DNA from: Bacteroidota bacterium
Lineage (GTDB): Bacteria; Bacteroidota; Bacteroidia; JACCXN01
NCBI GenBank assembly: GCA_947462515.1
Contig: CANHPJ010000143.1
Span: forward strand, 1 to 5,532
DNA: 5,532 nucleotides
Reading direction: 5' to 3'
In this document: in pieces, positions 1 to 5,532 of the stretch
How positions within the stretch are numbered: position 1 is the stretch's first letter
Layout: every line of letters begins with the position of its first letter
Program-made: the position numbers and the translations under genes
Notes under the pieces: model-generated
What the model saw: the letters and a program-made list of their open reading frames with translations, nothing else
Databases searched by the model: none
What the model was told of the DNA's origin: nothing

Positions 1-549
1 GGTTTTGGGGAAAGAGGTATAGAAGGTAAAATTACCGCCATAAAATATGCCAGGGAAAATCATGTGCCATTTTTAGGGATTTGTTTGGGAATGCAATGTG
101 CAGTAATTGAATTTGGACGAAATGTACTTGGACTAACTGATGCGCATTCATTGGAGATGAACAGTAAAACATCTGCTCCTGTAATCTCTATCATGGAAGA
201 TCAAAAGAAAATTACTGAAAAAGGCGGTACTATGCGTTTAGGTGCTTATACCTGCAAGATTACAGATGGTACCAAGGCAAAAGAAATATATAAAAGAGAA
301 GAAATTGTAGAACGTCACCGTCATAGATACGAGTTTAACAATGAATATCTTAAAGATTATCAAAATGCCGGTATGATAGCCTCAGGTGTTAACCCAAACG
401 GATTGGTAGAGATCATAGAAATAAAAGATCATCCTTGGTTTGTTGGTGTGCAGTTCCATCCTGAATATAAGAGTACAGTTGCTAATCCTCACCCTTTGTT
501 TGTGAATTTTGTGAAGGCAGCTGTTGAGGTAAAATCATTGGTTCACTAG
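1..549 (+). CDS. pyrG: CTP synthase, C-terminal glutaminase domain (5' end outside the window)
   Basis: CTP synthase converts UTP to CTP in the cytosol with ATP and ammonia from glutamine, the last step of pyrimidine nucleotide synthesis. Only the last 182 codons are present. They start inside the GFGERGIEGK loop of the class I glutamine amidotransferase domain; the amidoligase domain, roughly 350 residues by comparison with the E. coli enzyme of 545, lies upstream. The glutaminase triad is visible: the nucleophile Cys in GICLGMQ (codon 82-84), and His and Glu in QFHPEY (codons 457-459 and 463-465). GGTMRLG and VERHRHRYE, both conserved in the family, are also present. The reading frame is open from base 1, so the ATG at 91 and the GTG at 64 are internal codons, not starts. 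The stop is TAG at 547-549, with yidC 105 bases downstream. Identification is secure. Confidence 0.97.
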   Translation, partial: GFGERGIEGKITAIKYARENHVPFLGICLGMQCAVIEFGRNVLGLTDAHSLEMNSKTSAPVISIMEDQKKITEKGGTMRLGAYTCKITDGTKAKEIYKREEIVERHRHRYEFNNEYLKDYQNAGMIASGVNPNGLVEIIEIKDHPWFVGVQFHPEYKSTVANPHPLFVNFVKAAVEVKSLVH

Positions 550-554
550 TTTCA

Positions 555-603
555 ATTTGTTTTGTCACAAGTAATGGTCTGATTTTTTTATTAAAAAACA
601 AAT
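555..603. repeat. AT-rich inverted repeat between pyrG and yidC
   Basis: ATTTGTTTT (555-563) is the exact reverse complement of AAAACAAAT (595-603); the arms are separated by 31 bases. It begins six bases after the pyrG stop. The arms hold a single G-C pair each and no U-tract follows, so it is a poor intrinsic terminator. In DNA this AT-rich a chance match is quite possible. The rest of the 105-base gap shows no match to the Bacteroidota promoter pattern that I trust, so whether yidC is read from its own promoter or from pyrG is open. Confidence 0.25.
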
Positions 604-654
604 CATTCAAACAAGAAATATAACAGGAATTTAATTCCTAATAATTAATTTAAA

Positions 655-2520
655 ATGGATAGAAATTCGATAATTGGTCTGATATTAATAGCAGGGATTT
701 TAATTGGTTACAGCATGTGGATTCAGCCTTCGTCTGAAGAAATTGCTAAAATGCAGCGATCAAAAGATTCTATAGCTGCGCTTCAAATTACACAGCAAGC
801 CACCATAGCTCCAAAACAAGACAGTATAATCCCATCAATAACAGATACGCTTGTTAACATCGATTCGGTTCAGGATATCAAGCTTAAGAATCAGTATGGT
901 GAATTTGCTAATGCTGCCAAAGGGGAAGAAAAATACCATATCATTGAAAACGATGTATTGAAACTAACGCTTTCCTCAAAGGGCGGAAGGGTAGTGTCTG
1001 CCGAGGTTAAAAACTATAAAACCAACGATTCTCTTCCTTTAATTCTTTTCGATGAGAAAGAATCAGAATTTAATATTAACCTAGTTTCAGGGGGTAAAAA
1101 TATTTCTACCGGAGATTTGTTTTTTAAATCAGATAAAGAAAATCTGGTAGTTAAAAATCTAGATTCCAATGTGTTTGTTTTAAGATCCTATGTTTCTGAA
1201 AAACAATATATTGAATATTCCTATGGACTTAAAGGTAATTCTTATCTGATTGATTATGATGTTCGCTTTGTAGGTTTAAATGATTTGATTGCTAAAAATG
1301 AATCAGCATTTAACCTTCACTGGTTTGTAAATACCCCTAACATCGAAAAGAGTGTTGAAAATCAAAGAGCAAATTCTACTGTTTACTACAAGACACTTGA
1401 GGAAGAAGCTGATTATATAGGTGAGACTAAAGATGATAAGGAAGTTTTTGAAAAAGACATAGAATGGGTAGGCTTTAAGCAGCAGTTTTTTTCTACTATT
1501 TTGGTTGCCGATAAAACCTTTGGTAAAAACAATTCCGATGTGGAAACTTTGGCTGACACAGGATCAGCCAACATCAAAAAGATGACTGCTAATTTAAGTA
1601 TTCCTTTTAACCATAATCCGGTTGAGTCATTTGGCATGAGTCTTTATTTTGGGCCTAATACCTACGAAATTTTAGAAAATCACGGAAGAGATTTGAATAA
1701 AATTATCCCGCTTGGCTGGGGTATTTTTGGCTGGGTAAACAGATTCATGATTTTACCGATTTTTAATTTTCTCGATAACTTCGATATGAACTATGGCATC
1801 ATTATTTTACTGATGACCATAATGATAAAAATGCTTTTGTTACCACTTACTTACAAAGCATATTTGTCTACTGCAAAAATGAAGGTTCTAAAACCTGAAA
1901 TTGACGAGTTGAATGCCAAACATGCCAAAGATGATCCTTTAAAAAAGCAACAGGCACTTATGTCCTTATACAAAAAAGCAGGTGTTAGCCCTTTTGGAGG
2001 ATGTATACCAATGCTTTTGCAGTTTCCTATATTAATAGCTATGTTCCGGTTTTTTCCTGCCGCTATTGAATTGAGACAACAGGCTTTTTTATGGGCCGAG
2101 GATTTGTCAAGCTATGATTCGGTTTATAATTTCTCTTTCAATATTCCTTTTTATGGCGACCATGTTAGTTTGTTCACCTTATTAATGACTGTTTCAACGA
2201 TATTATATACCAGGTCAAACAGTCAGATGACCGCCAGTCCGGAGATGGCTCAAATGAAATGGATGATGTATTTGATGCCAATAATTTTCTTGGGAGTGTT
2301 TAATAATTATTCAGCAGGCTTAAGTTATTACTATTTCCTTGCCAATATGATTACTTTCGGTCAGCAGTATTTGTTTCAGAAATTTGTTGATCACGATGCT
2401 TTACTTGCCAAAATTGAGGAGCACAAGAAAAAGCCATCAAGCAACAAGAAATCACGCTTTCAGCATAGATTGGAGGAAATGGCAAAGAAAAAAGGAATTA
2501 ATTTACCCAACAAAAATTGA
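655..2520 (+). CDS. yidC: Membrane protein insertase YidC (YidC/Oxa1/Alb3 family)
   Basis: YidC inserts and folds inner-membrane proteins, alone or with SecYEG. The 621-residue product has the Gram-negative layout. There is an N-terminal membrane anchor (about residues 5-23) with no lipobox, then a large periplasmic domain to about residue 345. An amphipathic stretch (about 350-375) precedes the conserved five-helix core, with TM2 about 380-400, TM3 450-468, TM4 503-520, TM5 537-550 and TM6 553-575. Family hallmarks are PLTYKAYLSTAKM after TM2, the cytoplasmic helical loop of about 401-447, and SPFGGCIPMLLQFP leading into TM3. The position of the hydrophilic-groove arginine of E. coli (FIVRGIMYPLT) is Lys392 here. 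The last 45 residues (577-621) form a Lys/Arg-rich cytoplasmic tail. The ATG at 655 is chosen because the anchor starts right after it; no Shine-Dalgarno is visible. A strong terminator follows the TGA stop. Confidence 0.97.
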   Translation: MDRNSIIGLILIAGILIGYSMWIQPSSEEIAKMQRSKDSIAALQITQQATIAPKQDSIIPSITDTLVNIDSVQDIKLKNQYGEFANAAKGEEKYHIIENDVLKLTLSSKGGRVVSAEVKNYKTNDSLPLILFDEKESEFNINLVSGGKNISTGDLFFKSDKENLVVKNLDSNVFVLRSYVSEKQYIEYSYGLKGNSYLIDYDVRFVGLNDLIAKNESAFNLHWFVNTPNIEKSVENQRANSTVYYKTLEEEADYIGETKDDKEVFEKDIEWVGFKQQFFSTILVADKTFGKNNSDVETLADTGSANIKKMTANLSIPFNHNPVESFGMSLYFGPNTYEILENHGRDLNKIIPLGWGIFGWVNRFMILPIFNFLDNFDMNYGIIILLMTIMIKMLLLPLTYKAYLSTAKMKVLKPEIDELNAKHAKDDPLKKQQALMSLYKKAGVSPFGGCIPMLLQFPILIAMFRFFPAAIELRQQAFLWAEDLSSYDSVYNFSFNIPFYGDHVSLFTLLMTVSTILYTRSNSQMTASPEMAQMKWMMYLMPIIFLGVFNNYSAGLSYYYFLANMITFGQQYLFQKFVDHDALLAKIEEHKKKPSSNKKSRFQHRLEEMAKKKGINLPNKN

Positions 2521-2524
2521 TTTT

Positions 2525-2557
2525 AAAGCCCGGTTTTCTCGGGCTTTTTCTTTTTTT
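2525..2557 (+). terminator. Intrinsic terminator after yidC
   Basis: A perfect 8-bp stem, AAAGCCCG (2525-2532) with CGGGCTTT (2540-2547), closes a 7-base loop. It runs into a T-rich tract (2545-2557) broken by a single C. It starts five bases after the yidC stop and is a textbook rho-independent terminator for the plus strand. The other strand has no matching U-tract, so it looks one-directional. It separates yidC from serC. Confidence 0.92.
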
Positions 2558-2560
2558 ATT

Positions 2561-2588
2561 TTGCTCCTTTCATTCCATTTTTAATTTG
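2561..2588 (+). promoter_or_regulatory. Weak candidate promoter for serC, Bacteroidota type
   Basis: TTG (2561-2563) lies 17 bases before TTAATTTG (2581-2588). This fits the Bacteroidota pattern of TTG, a spacer of about 17-23 bases, then TAnnTTTG, with one mismatch (T for A at the second position of the -7 box). Transcription would begin near 2595, giving a leader of about 60-80 bases. A second -7-like box, GATATTTG (2596-2603), has no TTG at a suitable distance. A promoter is expected here because a strong terminator lies just upstream, but short AT-rich motifs like this arise by chance. Confidence 0.25.
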
Positions 2589-2677
2589 AATTAATGATAT
2601 TTGCATGAAATTAGCTGTGTTAAACAGGCTGTATTTAATAATTAAAAATTCCTAACATGATAAGCAATATACCAACC

Positions 2678-3751
2678 ATGACAAAAGTTCACAATTTCAG
2701 CGCCGGACCAGGCGTATTGCCTGCAGAGGTTTTAAAAGAAGCATCTCAAGCGGTCATTAATTTTAATAATCTTGATCTTTCCCTTTTAGAAATATCCCAT
2801 AGAGGCAAAGATTTTATAGATGTTATGGAAGAGGCTCGATCACTTGTAAAAGAATTATTAGGCTTGCCTTCCGGCTATTCGGTTTTGTTTTTGGGAGGTG
2901 GTGCCAGTCTGCAGTTTGGCATGGTTCCTTCAAATTTATTGCGAGCTAATGGCCACGCGGCTTATGTAAATACTGGAGTTTGGGCAAGCAAAGCTATTAA
3001 AGAGTCAAAAATTATTGGTAATACCAAGGTGATTGCCAGTTCTGAAGACAAGAATTTCAACTATATTCCTAAAGGGTTTTCTATCCCCAATGATGCTGAT
3101 TATTTGCATATTACATCTAATAATACTATTTATGGAACTCAATATCAAGAGTTTCCGGATTGTTCAATTCCATTGGTATGCGATATGTCATCGGATATAT
3201 TCAGCAGAAAAGTAGATGGATCTAAGTTTGCATTGATCTATGCCGGAGCTCAAAAGAATATGGGCCCTGCCGGAACTACAATGGTAGCTGTTAGAGAAGA
3301 CTTATTGGGAAAAACAGAGCGTAAAATGTTGACCATGCTTGATTATTCTGAACATATCAAGGCAGATTCCATGTACAATACACCTCCTGTATATCCCATA
3401 TATGTTTCAATGCTGACCATGAAATGGTTAAAAAACAACGGAGGCTTAAGCTGGATTGAGAAATTGAATAATGAGAAAGCGGCCCTATTATACAATGAAA
3501 TTGATCGTAATTCTATGTTTGAAGGAACAACAGAAATAGAAGATAGATCAAAGATGAATGTAACCTTTGTGCTAAAAAATGCAGCATTGGAAGCAGAGTT
3601 TGCCAAATGGGCCAAAGAAGCAAATCTAAGTGGCTTGCCTGGACATCGCTCCGTTGGTGGCTTTAGGGCTTCCTTATACAATGCCTTGCCTATTGAAAGC
3701 GTTCAGGCTTTAGTAGATGTAATGCGAGCTTTTGAAGCTAAATTAGGATAA
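2678..3751 (+). CDS. serC: Phosphoserine aminotransferase (3-phosphohydroxypyruvate:glutamate)
   Basis: SerC is a cytosolic PLP enzyme that transfers the amino group of glutamate to 3-phosphohydroxypyruvate in serine synthesis. In many bacteria it also serves the pyridoxine pathway. From the ATG at 2678 the product has 357 residues, against 362 in E. coli. The sequence opens with HNFSAGPG (residues 5-12), typical of the family. It has SHRGKDF, the cofactor-phosphate loop GGGASLQF, DMSSDIFSR, and the PLP-binding lysine in AGAQKNMGPAGTT (Lys193). The C-terminus carries GHRSVGGFRASLYNA, matching the E. coli substrate-binding region. An in-frame ATG at 2657 would add seven residues (MISNIPT); family members usually start two to four residues before HNFSAGP, so 2678 is preferred but not certain. 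The gene sits alone between two terminators; no serA is adjacent in this window. Confidence 0.95.
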   Translation: MTKVHNFSAGPGVLPAEVLKEASQAVINFNNLDLSLLEISHRGKDFIDVMEEARSLVKELLGLPSGYSVLFLGGGASLQFGMVPSNLLRANGHAAYVNTGVWASKAIKESKIIGNTKVIASSEDKNFNYIPKGFSIPNDADYLHITSNNTIYGTQYQEFPDCSIPLVCDMSSDIFSRKVDGSKFALIYAGAQKNMGPAGTTMVAVREDLLGKTERKMLTMLDYSEHIKADSMYNTPPVYPIYVSMLTMKWLKNNGGLSWIEKLNNEKAALLYNEIDRNSMFEGTTEIEDRSKMNVTFVLKNAALEAEFAKWAKEANLSGLPGHRSVGGFRASLYNALPIESVQALVDVMRAFEAKLG

Positions 3752-3780
3752 ATAATTAGTGTTCTGATGAAATTCTTTAG

Positions 3781-3810
3781 GCGGTTGGTTTTTTTAAATC
3801 AACCGCTTTT
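3781..3810 (+). terminator. Intrinsic terminator after serC
   Basis: GCGGTTGGTTT (3781-3791) pairs with AAATCAACCGC (3796-3806) over 11 positions, including one G-T wobble, around a TTTT loop; TTTT follows at 3807-3810. The GC-rich stem base plus a short U-tract, 29 bases after the serC stop, fits a rho-independent terminator on the plus strand. The U-tract is short, so some read-through into nth is possible. The 50 bases between it and nth show no convincing promoter motif. Confidence 0.85.
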
Positions 3811-3860
3811 AGTATGTTACAGTTTTATATCACTTGGTTTAATAGTATTATTATTTTAGA

Positions 3861-4505
3861 ATGACCAAAAAGGAGAAGATACAGCATATTGTTTCATATT
3901 TCAGTGAAAACAATCCCGATGCTCAAACTGAATTGCAATATACTAATCCTTATGAACTATTGGTTGCGGTTATTTTATCTGCTCAATGCACCGATAAGCG
4001 TGTAAATATGGTCACGCCAAAATTGTTTCTACGTTTTCCTGAGGCTGAATCACTTTCTCATGCCAGTGTTGAGGAGGTTTTTTCACTTATAAGAAGTGTT
4101 AGTTATCCAAATAATAAGGCCAAACACCTTGTTGGAATGGCCAAAATATTGGTTGAAGATTTTAAGGGTGTAGTGCCCAGTGATATTGCCGATCTTCAAA
4201 GAATGCCAGGTGTAGGTCGTAAAACTGCTAATGTTATTGCTTCGGTGGTATACAACATGCCTACTATGGCAGTGGATACGCATGTGTTTAGGGTATCCGC
4301 CCGAATTGGGCTTACCGCTAAAGCCAAGAGTCCTTTAGATGCTGAAAAACAATTGGTTAAAATCATACCAAAAGCTAAAATAGCTATAGCGCATCATTGG
4401 TTGATTTTACATGGACGCTACATATGTATCGCAAGAAAGCCAAAATGCGAAACTTGTCCTTTAACAGCATACTGCGATTATTTTAAAAAGAATAAGCAGA
4501 CTTAG
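3861..4505 (+). CDS. nth: Endonuclease III, DNA glycosylase / AP lyase with [4Fe-4S] cluster
   Basis: Endonuclease III starts base excision repair by removing oxidised pyrimidines and cleaving the strand at the abasic site through its lyase activity. At 214 residues it is close to the E. coli enzyme (211). The helix-hairpin-helix, RMPGVGRKTANV, contains the catalytic lysine (Lys121, E. coli Lys120). AVDTHVFRV holds the catalytic aspartate (Asp139, E. coli Asp138). The iron-sulphur loop is complete with Cys189, Cys196, Cys199 and Cys205 in the C-x6-C-x2-C-x5-C spacing; HHWLILHGRY precedes it. LSAQCTDKRVN near residues 39-49 is also typical. This residue set and the cluster favour Nth over MutY, which would be longer with an extra C-terminal domain. 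The start is the ATG at 3861, preceded by an A/T-rich region without Shine-Dalgarno. A peroxiredoxin gene follows after 68 bases. Confidence 0.97.
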   Translation: MTKKEKIQHIVSYFSENNPDAQTELQYTNPYELLVAVILSAQCTDKRVNMVTPKLFLRFPEAESLSHASVEEVFSLIRSVSYPNNKAKHLVGMAKILVEDFKGVVPSDIADLQRMPGVGRKTANVIASVVYNMPTMAVDTHVFRVSARIGLTAKAKSPLDAEKQLVKIIPKAKIAIAHHWLILHGRYICIARKPKCETCPLTAYCDYFKKNKQT

Positions 4506-4573
4506 AGTATAGTTTTTGGTAATTGAATTAATTGGCATAATAATCAGTAGTATTAATCATTAAAATAAAAAAT

Positions 4574-5026
4574 ATGAATCATTTAAAAGAAGGCGACAAA
4601 GCACCGGATTTCTCTGCTACAAATCAAAATGGCAAATTAGTTTCGTTGAAAGATTTTAAAGGAAAAAAAGTTGTTCTGTATTTCTATCCAAAAGATGATA
4701 CTCCGGGTTGTACTGCCGAGGCCTGCGATTTAAGGGATAATTATGCCGATTTGAAGGCTGCAGGTTACGAAGTTATAGGGGTAAGCGCCGATACTGAAAA
4801 GTCACATTTGAAGTTCGTTGAGAAATATCAGTTGCCATTTACCCTGCTTGCCGATGTGGATAAAAAAATATGCATGGATTATGGCATTTGGGGAGAAAAG
4901 AAATTTATGGGTAAAACATACGACGGAATACACCGCACTACTTTTCTGATATCAGAAAATGGCATTGTTGAAAAAATTATCACAAAAGTTGAAACAAAAA
5001 AGCATTCAAGTCAGATTTTATCTTAA
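4574..5026 (+). CDS. bcp: Thioredoxin-dependent peroxiredoxin, BCP/PrxQ type
   Basis: This family reduces hydrogen peroxide and organic hydroperoxides in the cytosol, using a peroxidatic cysteine that is regenerated by thioredoxin. The 150-residue product has the normal length and a thioredoxin-like fold signature: GDKAPDF at residues 7-13, then YFYPKDDTPGCTAEACDLRD. Cys46 is the peroxidatic cysteine; Cys51, five residues later, is the resolving cysteine as in E. coli Bcp (Cys45 and Cys50). The active-site arginine lies in GIHRTTFLI (Arg121). A third cysteine, Cys100, is outside the catalytic pair. There is no signal peptide. The start is the ATG at 4574, preceded by an A-rich tract (TAAAATAAAAAAT), typical of Bacteroidota start regions. 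The gene lies 68 bases after nth and 44 before recA with no terminator visible on either side, so co-transcription is possible. Confidence 0.96.
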   Translation: MNHLKEGDKAPDFSATNQNGKLVSLKDFKGKKVVLYFYPKDDTPGCTAEACDLRDNYADLKAAGYEVIGVSADTEKSHLKFVEKYQLPFTLLADVDKKICMDYGIWGEKKFMGKTYDGIHRTTFLISENGIVEKIITKVETKKHSSQILS

Positions 5027-5028
5027 AT

Positions 5029-5052
5029 TTATAATCTAACGATTGATTATAA
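5029..5052. promoter_or_regulatory. Perfect 8+8 dyad in the bcp-recA gap, operator-like
   Basis: TTATAATC (5029-5036) is the exact reverse complement of GATTATAA (5045-5052) around an 8-base spacer, TAACGATT. The element fills most of the 44-base gap and ends 18 bases before the recA start. No U-tract follows and the arms are AT-rich, so it is not a convincing terminator. The spacer repeats GATT next to the right arm, so a shorter AATC-N4-GATT pairing is also possible. It could be a binding site for a dimeric regulator of recA, but no regulator can be named from sequence and chance is a real alternative. Confidence 0.35.
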
Positions 5053-5070
5053 TATAAACAAATAATTGTT

Positions 5071-5532
5071 ATGAGTAAAGAAACAAAGGAATTAAAAGAG
5101 GTTAACAAGGATAAATTAAAAATGCTTCAGTTAACCATGGATAAGTTAGAGAAAACTTATGGCAAGGGTTCAATCATGAAAATGGGCGATAAGGCCGTTG
5201 AGGAAGTAGAAGTAATTTCTACTGGTTCTTTAACACTGGATCTGGCACTCGGTATTAATGGTTTGCCTAAAGGAAGAATAATTGAGATTTACGGGCCTGA
5301 GTCATCAGGTAAAACAACTTTGGCTATTCATGCTATGGCAGAGGCTCAAAAGGCAGGAGGGATAGCTGCTTTTATTGATGCAGAGCATGCTTTTGATCGT
5401 TTTTATGCTCAGAAATTGGGTGTAGATACCGAGAATTTGTTAATCTCTCAGCCTGATAATGGAGAGCAAGCTTTAGAGATAACGGAAAATCTTATTCGTT
5501 CCGGGGCTATAGATATTATCATCATTGACTCA
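5071..5532 (+). CDS. recA: Recombinase RecA, N-terminal part (3' end outside the window)
   Basis: RecA forms ATP-dependent filaments on single-stranded DNA, drives strand exchange in recombinational repair and, where LexA exists, promotes its self-cleavage. The frame runs open from the ATG at 5071 to the window edge: 154 codons of an expected 340-350 or so. After a Lys/Glu-rich N-terminal helix about nine residues longer than in E. coli come ISTGSLTLDLALG (residues 49-61), Walker A GPESSGKT (75-82, Lys81), FIDAEHAFD with the catalytic Glu105, SQPDNGEQALEI (the MAW region) and Walker B ending in Asp153 at the last codons. The DNA-binding loops and C-terminal domain are not covered. No Shine-Dalgarno and no TAnnTTTG box are seen in the 44 bases upstream, so it may be read from the bcp transcript or use an unrecognised promoter. 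No canonical E. coli LexA box (CTGT-N8-ACAG) is present in the gap. Confidence 0.98.
   Translation, partial: MSKETKELKEVNKDKLKMLQLTMDKLEKTYGKGSIMKMGDKAVEEVEVISTGSLTLDLALGINGLPKGRIIEIYGPESSGKTTLAIHAMAEAQKAGGIAAFIDAEHAFDRFYAQKLGVDTENLLISQPDNGEQALEITENLIRSGAIDIIIIDS

Noticed and set aside
1413..1637. Minus-strand reading frame of 74 codons inside yidC
   Set aside because: Antisense to the YidC periplasmic domain, with no recognisable domain or start context; a shadow of the real gene.
2384..2584. Plus-strand reading frame overlapping the yidC 3' end and its terminator
   Set aside because: It is the yidC basic tail read in another frame and runs through the terminator hairpin, giving a low-complexity Phe/Leu-rich end.
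3033..3215. Plus-strand reading frame of 60 codons inside serC
   Set aside because: Fully nested in serC in another frame, with no motif and no reason to be expressed.
3343..3681. Open reading frame of 112 codons on the minus strand inside serC
   Set aside because: It lies wholly antisense to a well-conserved SerC coding region, its product resembles nothing I recognise, and the plus-strand frame carries the family motifs.
4083..4283. Minus-strand reading frame of 66 codons inside nth
   Set aside because: Antisense to the catalytic core of endonuclease III; His/Ser/Thr-rich product with no family resemblance.
4506..4573. Promoter for bcp in the nth-bcp gap
   Set aside because: The only TTTG (4515-4518) sits in AGTTTTTG, too far from TAnnTTTG, and no good -7 box lies downstream of it.
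5030..5053. Two TATAAT hexamers (5030-5035 and 5048-5053) upstream of recA as sigma-70 -10 boxes
   Set aside because: Bacteroidota primary sigma factors recognise TAnnTTTG rather than TATAAT; these hexamers fall inside the AT-rich dyad and lack a convincing upstream partner.
1..5532. A novel multi-gene system, mobile element, CRISPR array or RNA gene
   Set aside because: Every coding region is a familiar housekeeping gene with intact motifs, the gaps are short (105, about 157, 109, 68 and 44 bases), and no tandem repeats, transposase remnants or tRNA-like folds were seen.

Overview
This is an ordinary housekeeping stretch of an AT-rich bacterial chromosome, most likely from the phylum Bacteroidota (class not resolved). 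Three things point there. The order pyrG then yidC is familiar from that phylum. RecA carries the DAEHAFDRFYA stretch and SerC the NNTIYGTQ stretch, both as I recall them from Bacteroidota. No start codon has a recognisable Shine-Dalgarno sequence; the bases upstream are simply A/T-rich. All six genes lie on the plus strand.

Layout. Positions 1-549 hold the 3' end of pyrG (CTP synthase, glutaminase domain). A gap of 105 bases leads to yidC (655-2520, membrane protein insertase), which ends at a strong intrinsic terminator (2525-2557). serC (phosphoserine aminotransferase, start preferred at 2678, end 3751) follows with its own weak promoter candidate and its own terminator (3781-3810), so it looks monocistronic. 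nth (3861-4505, endonuclease III), a bcp/PrxQ-type peroxiredoxin (4574-5026) and the 5' part of recA (from 5071, cut by the window edge) then follow with gaps of 68 and 44 bases and no visible terminator. These three may be read together.

Functionally, the left part serves nucleotide supply and membrane biogenesis, and the middle gene serves serine and probably pyridoxal phosphate synthesis. The right part groups peroxide removal, repair of oxidised bases and recombinational repair, a plausible functional set for oxidative DNA damage. Catalytic residues are intact in every gene. I see no mobile element, CRISPR array, tRNA, rRNA or defence gene, and no new system. The least explained element is a perfect 8+8 dyad just upstream of recA (5029-5052). 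There is no gene-free stretch longer than 300 bases.
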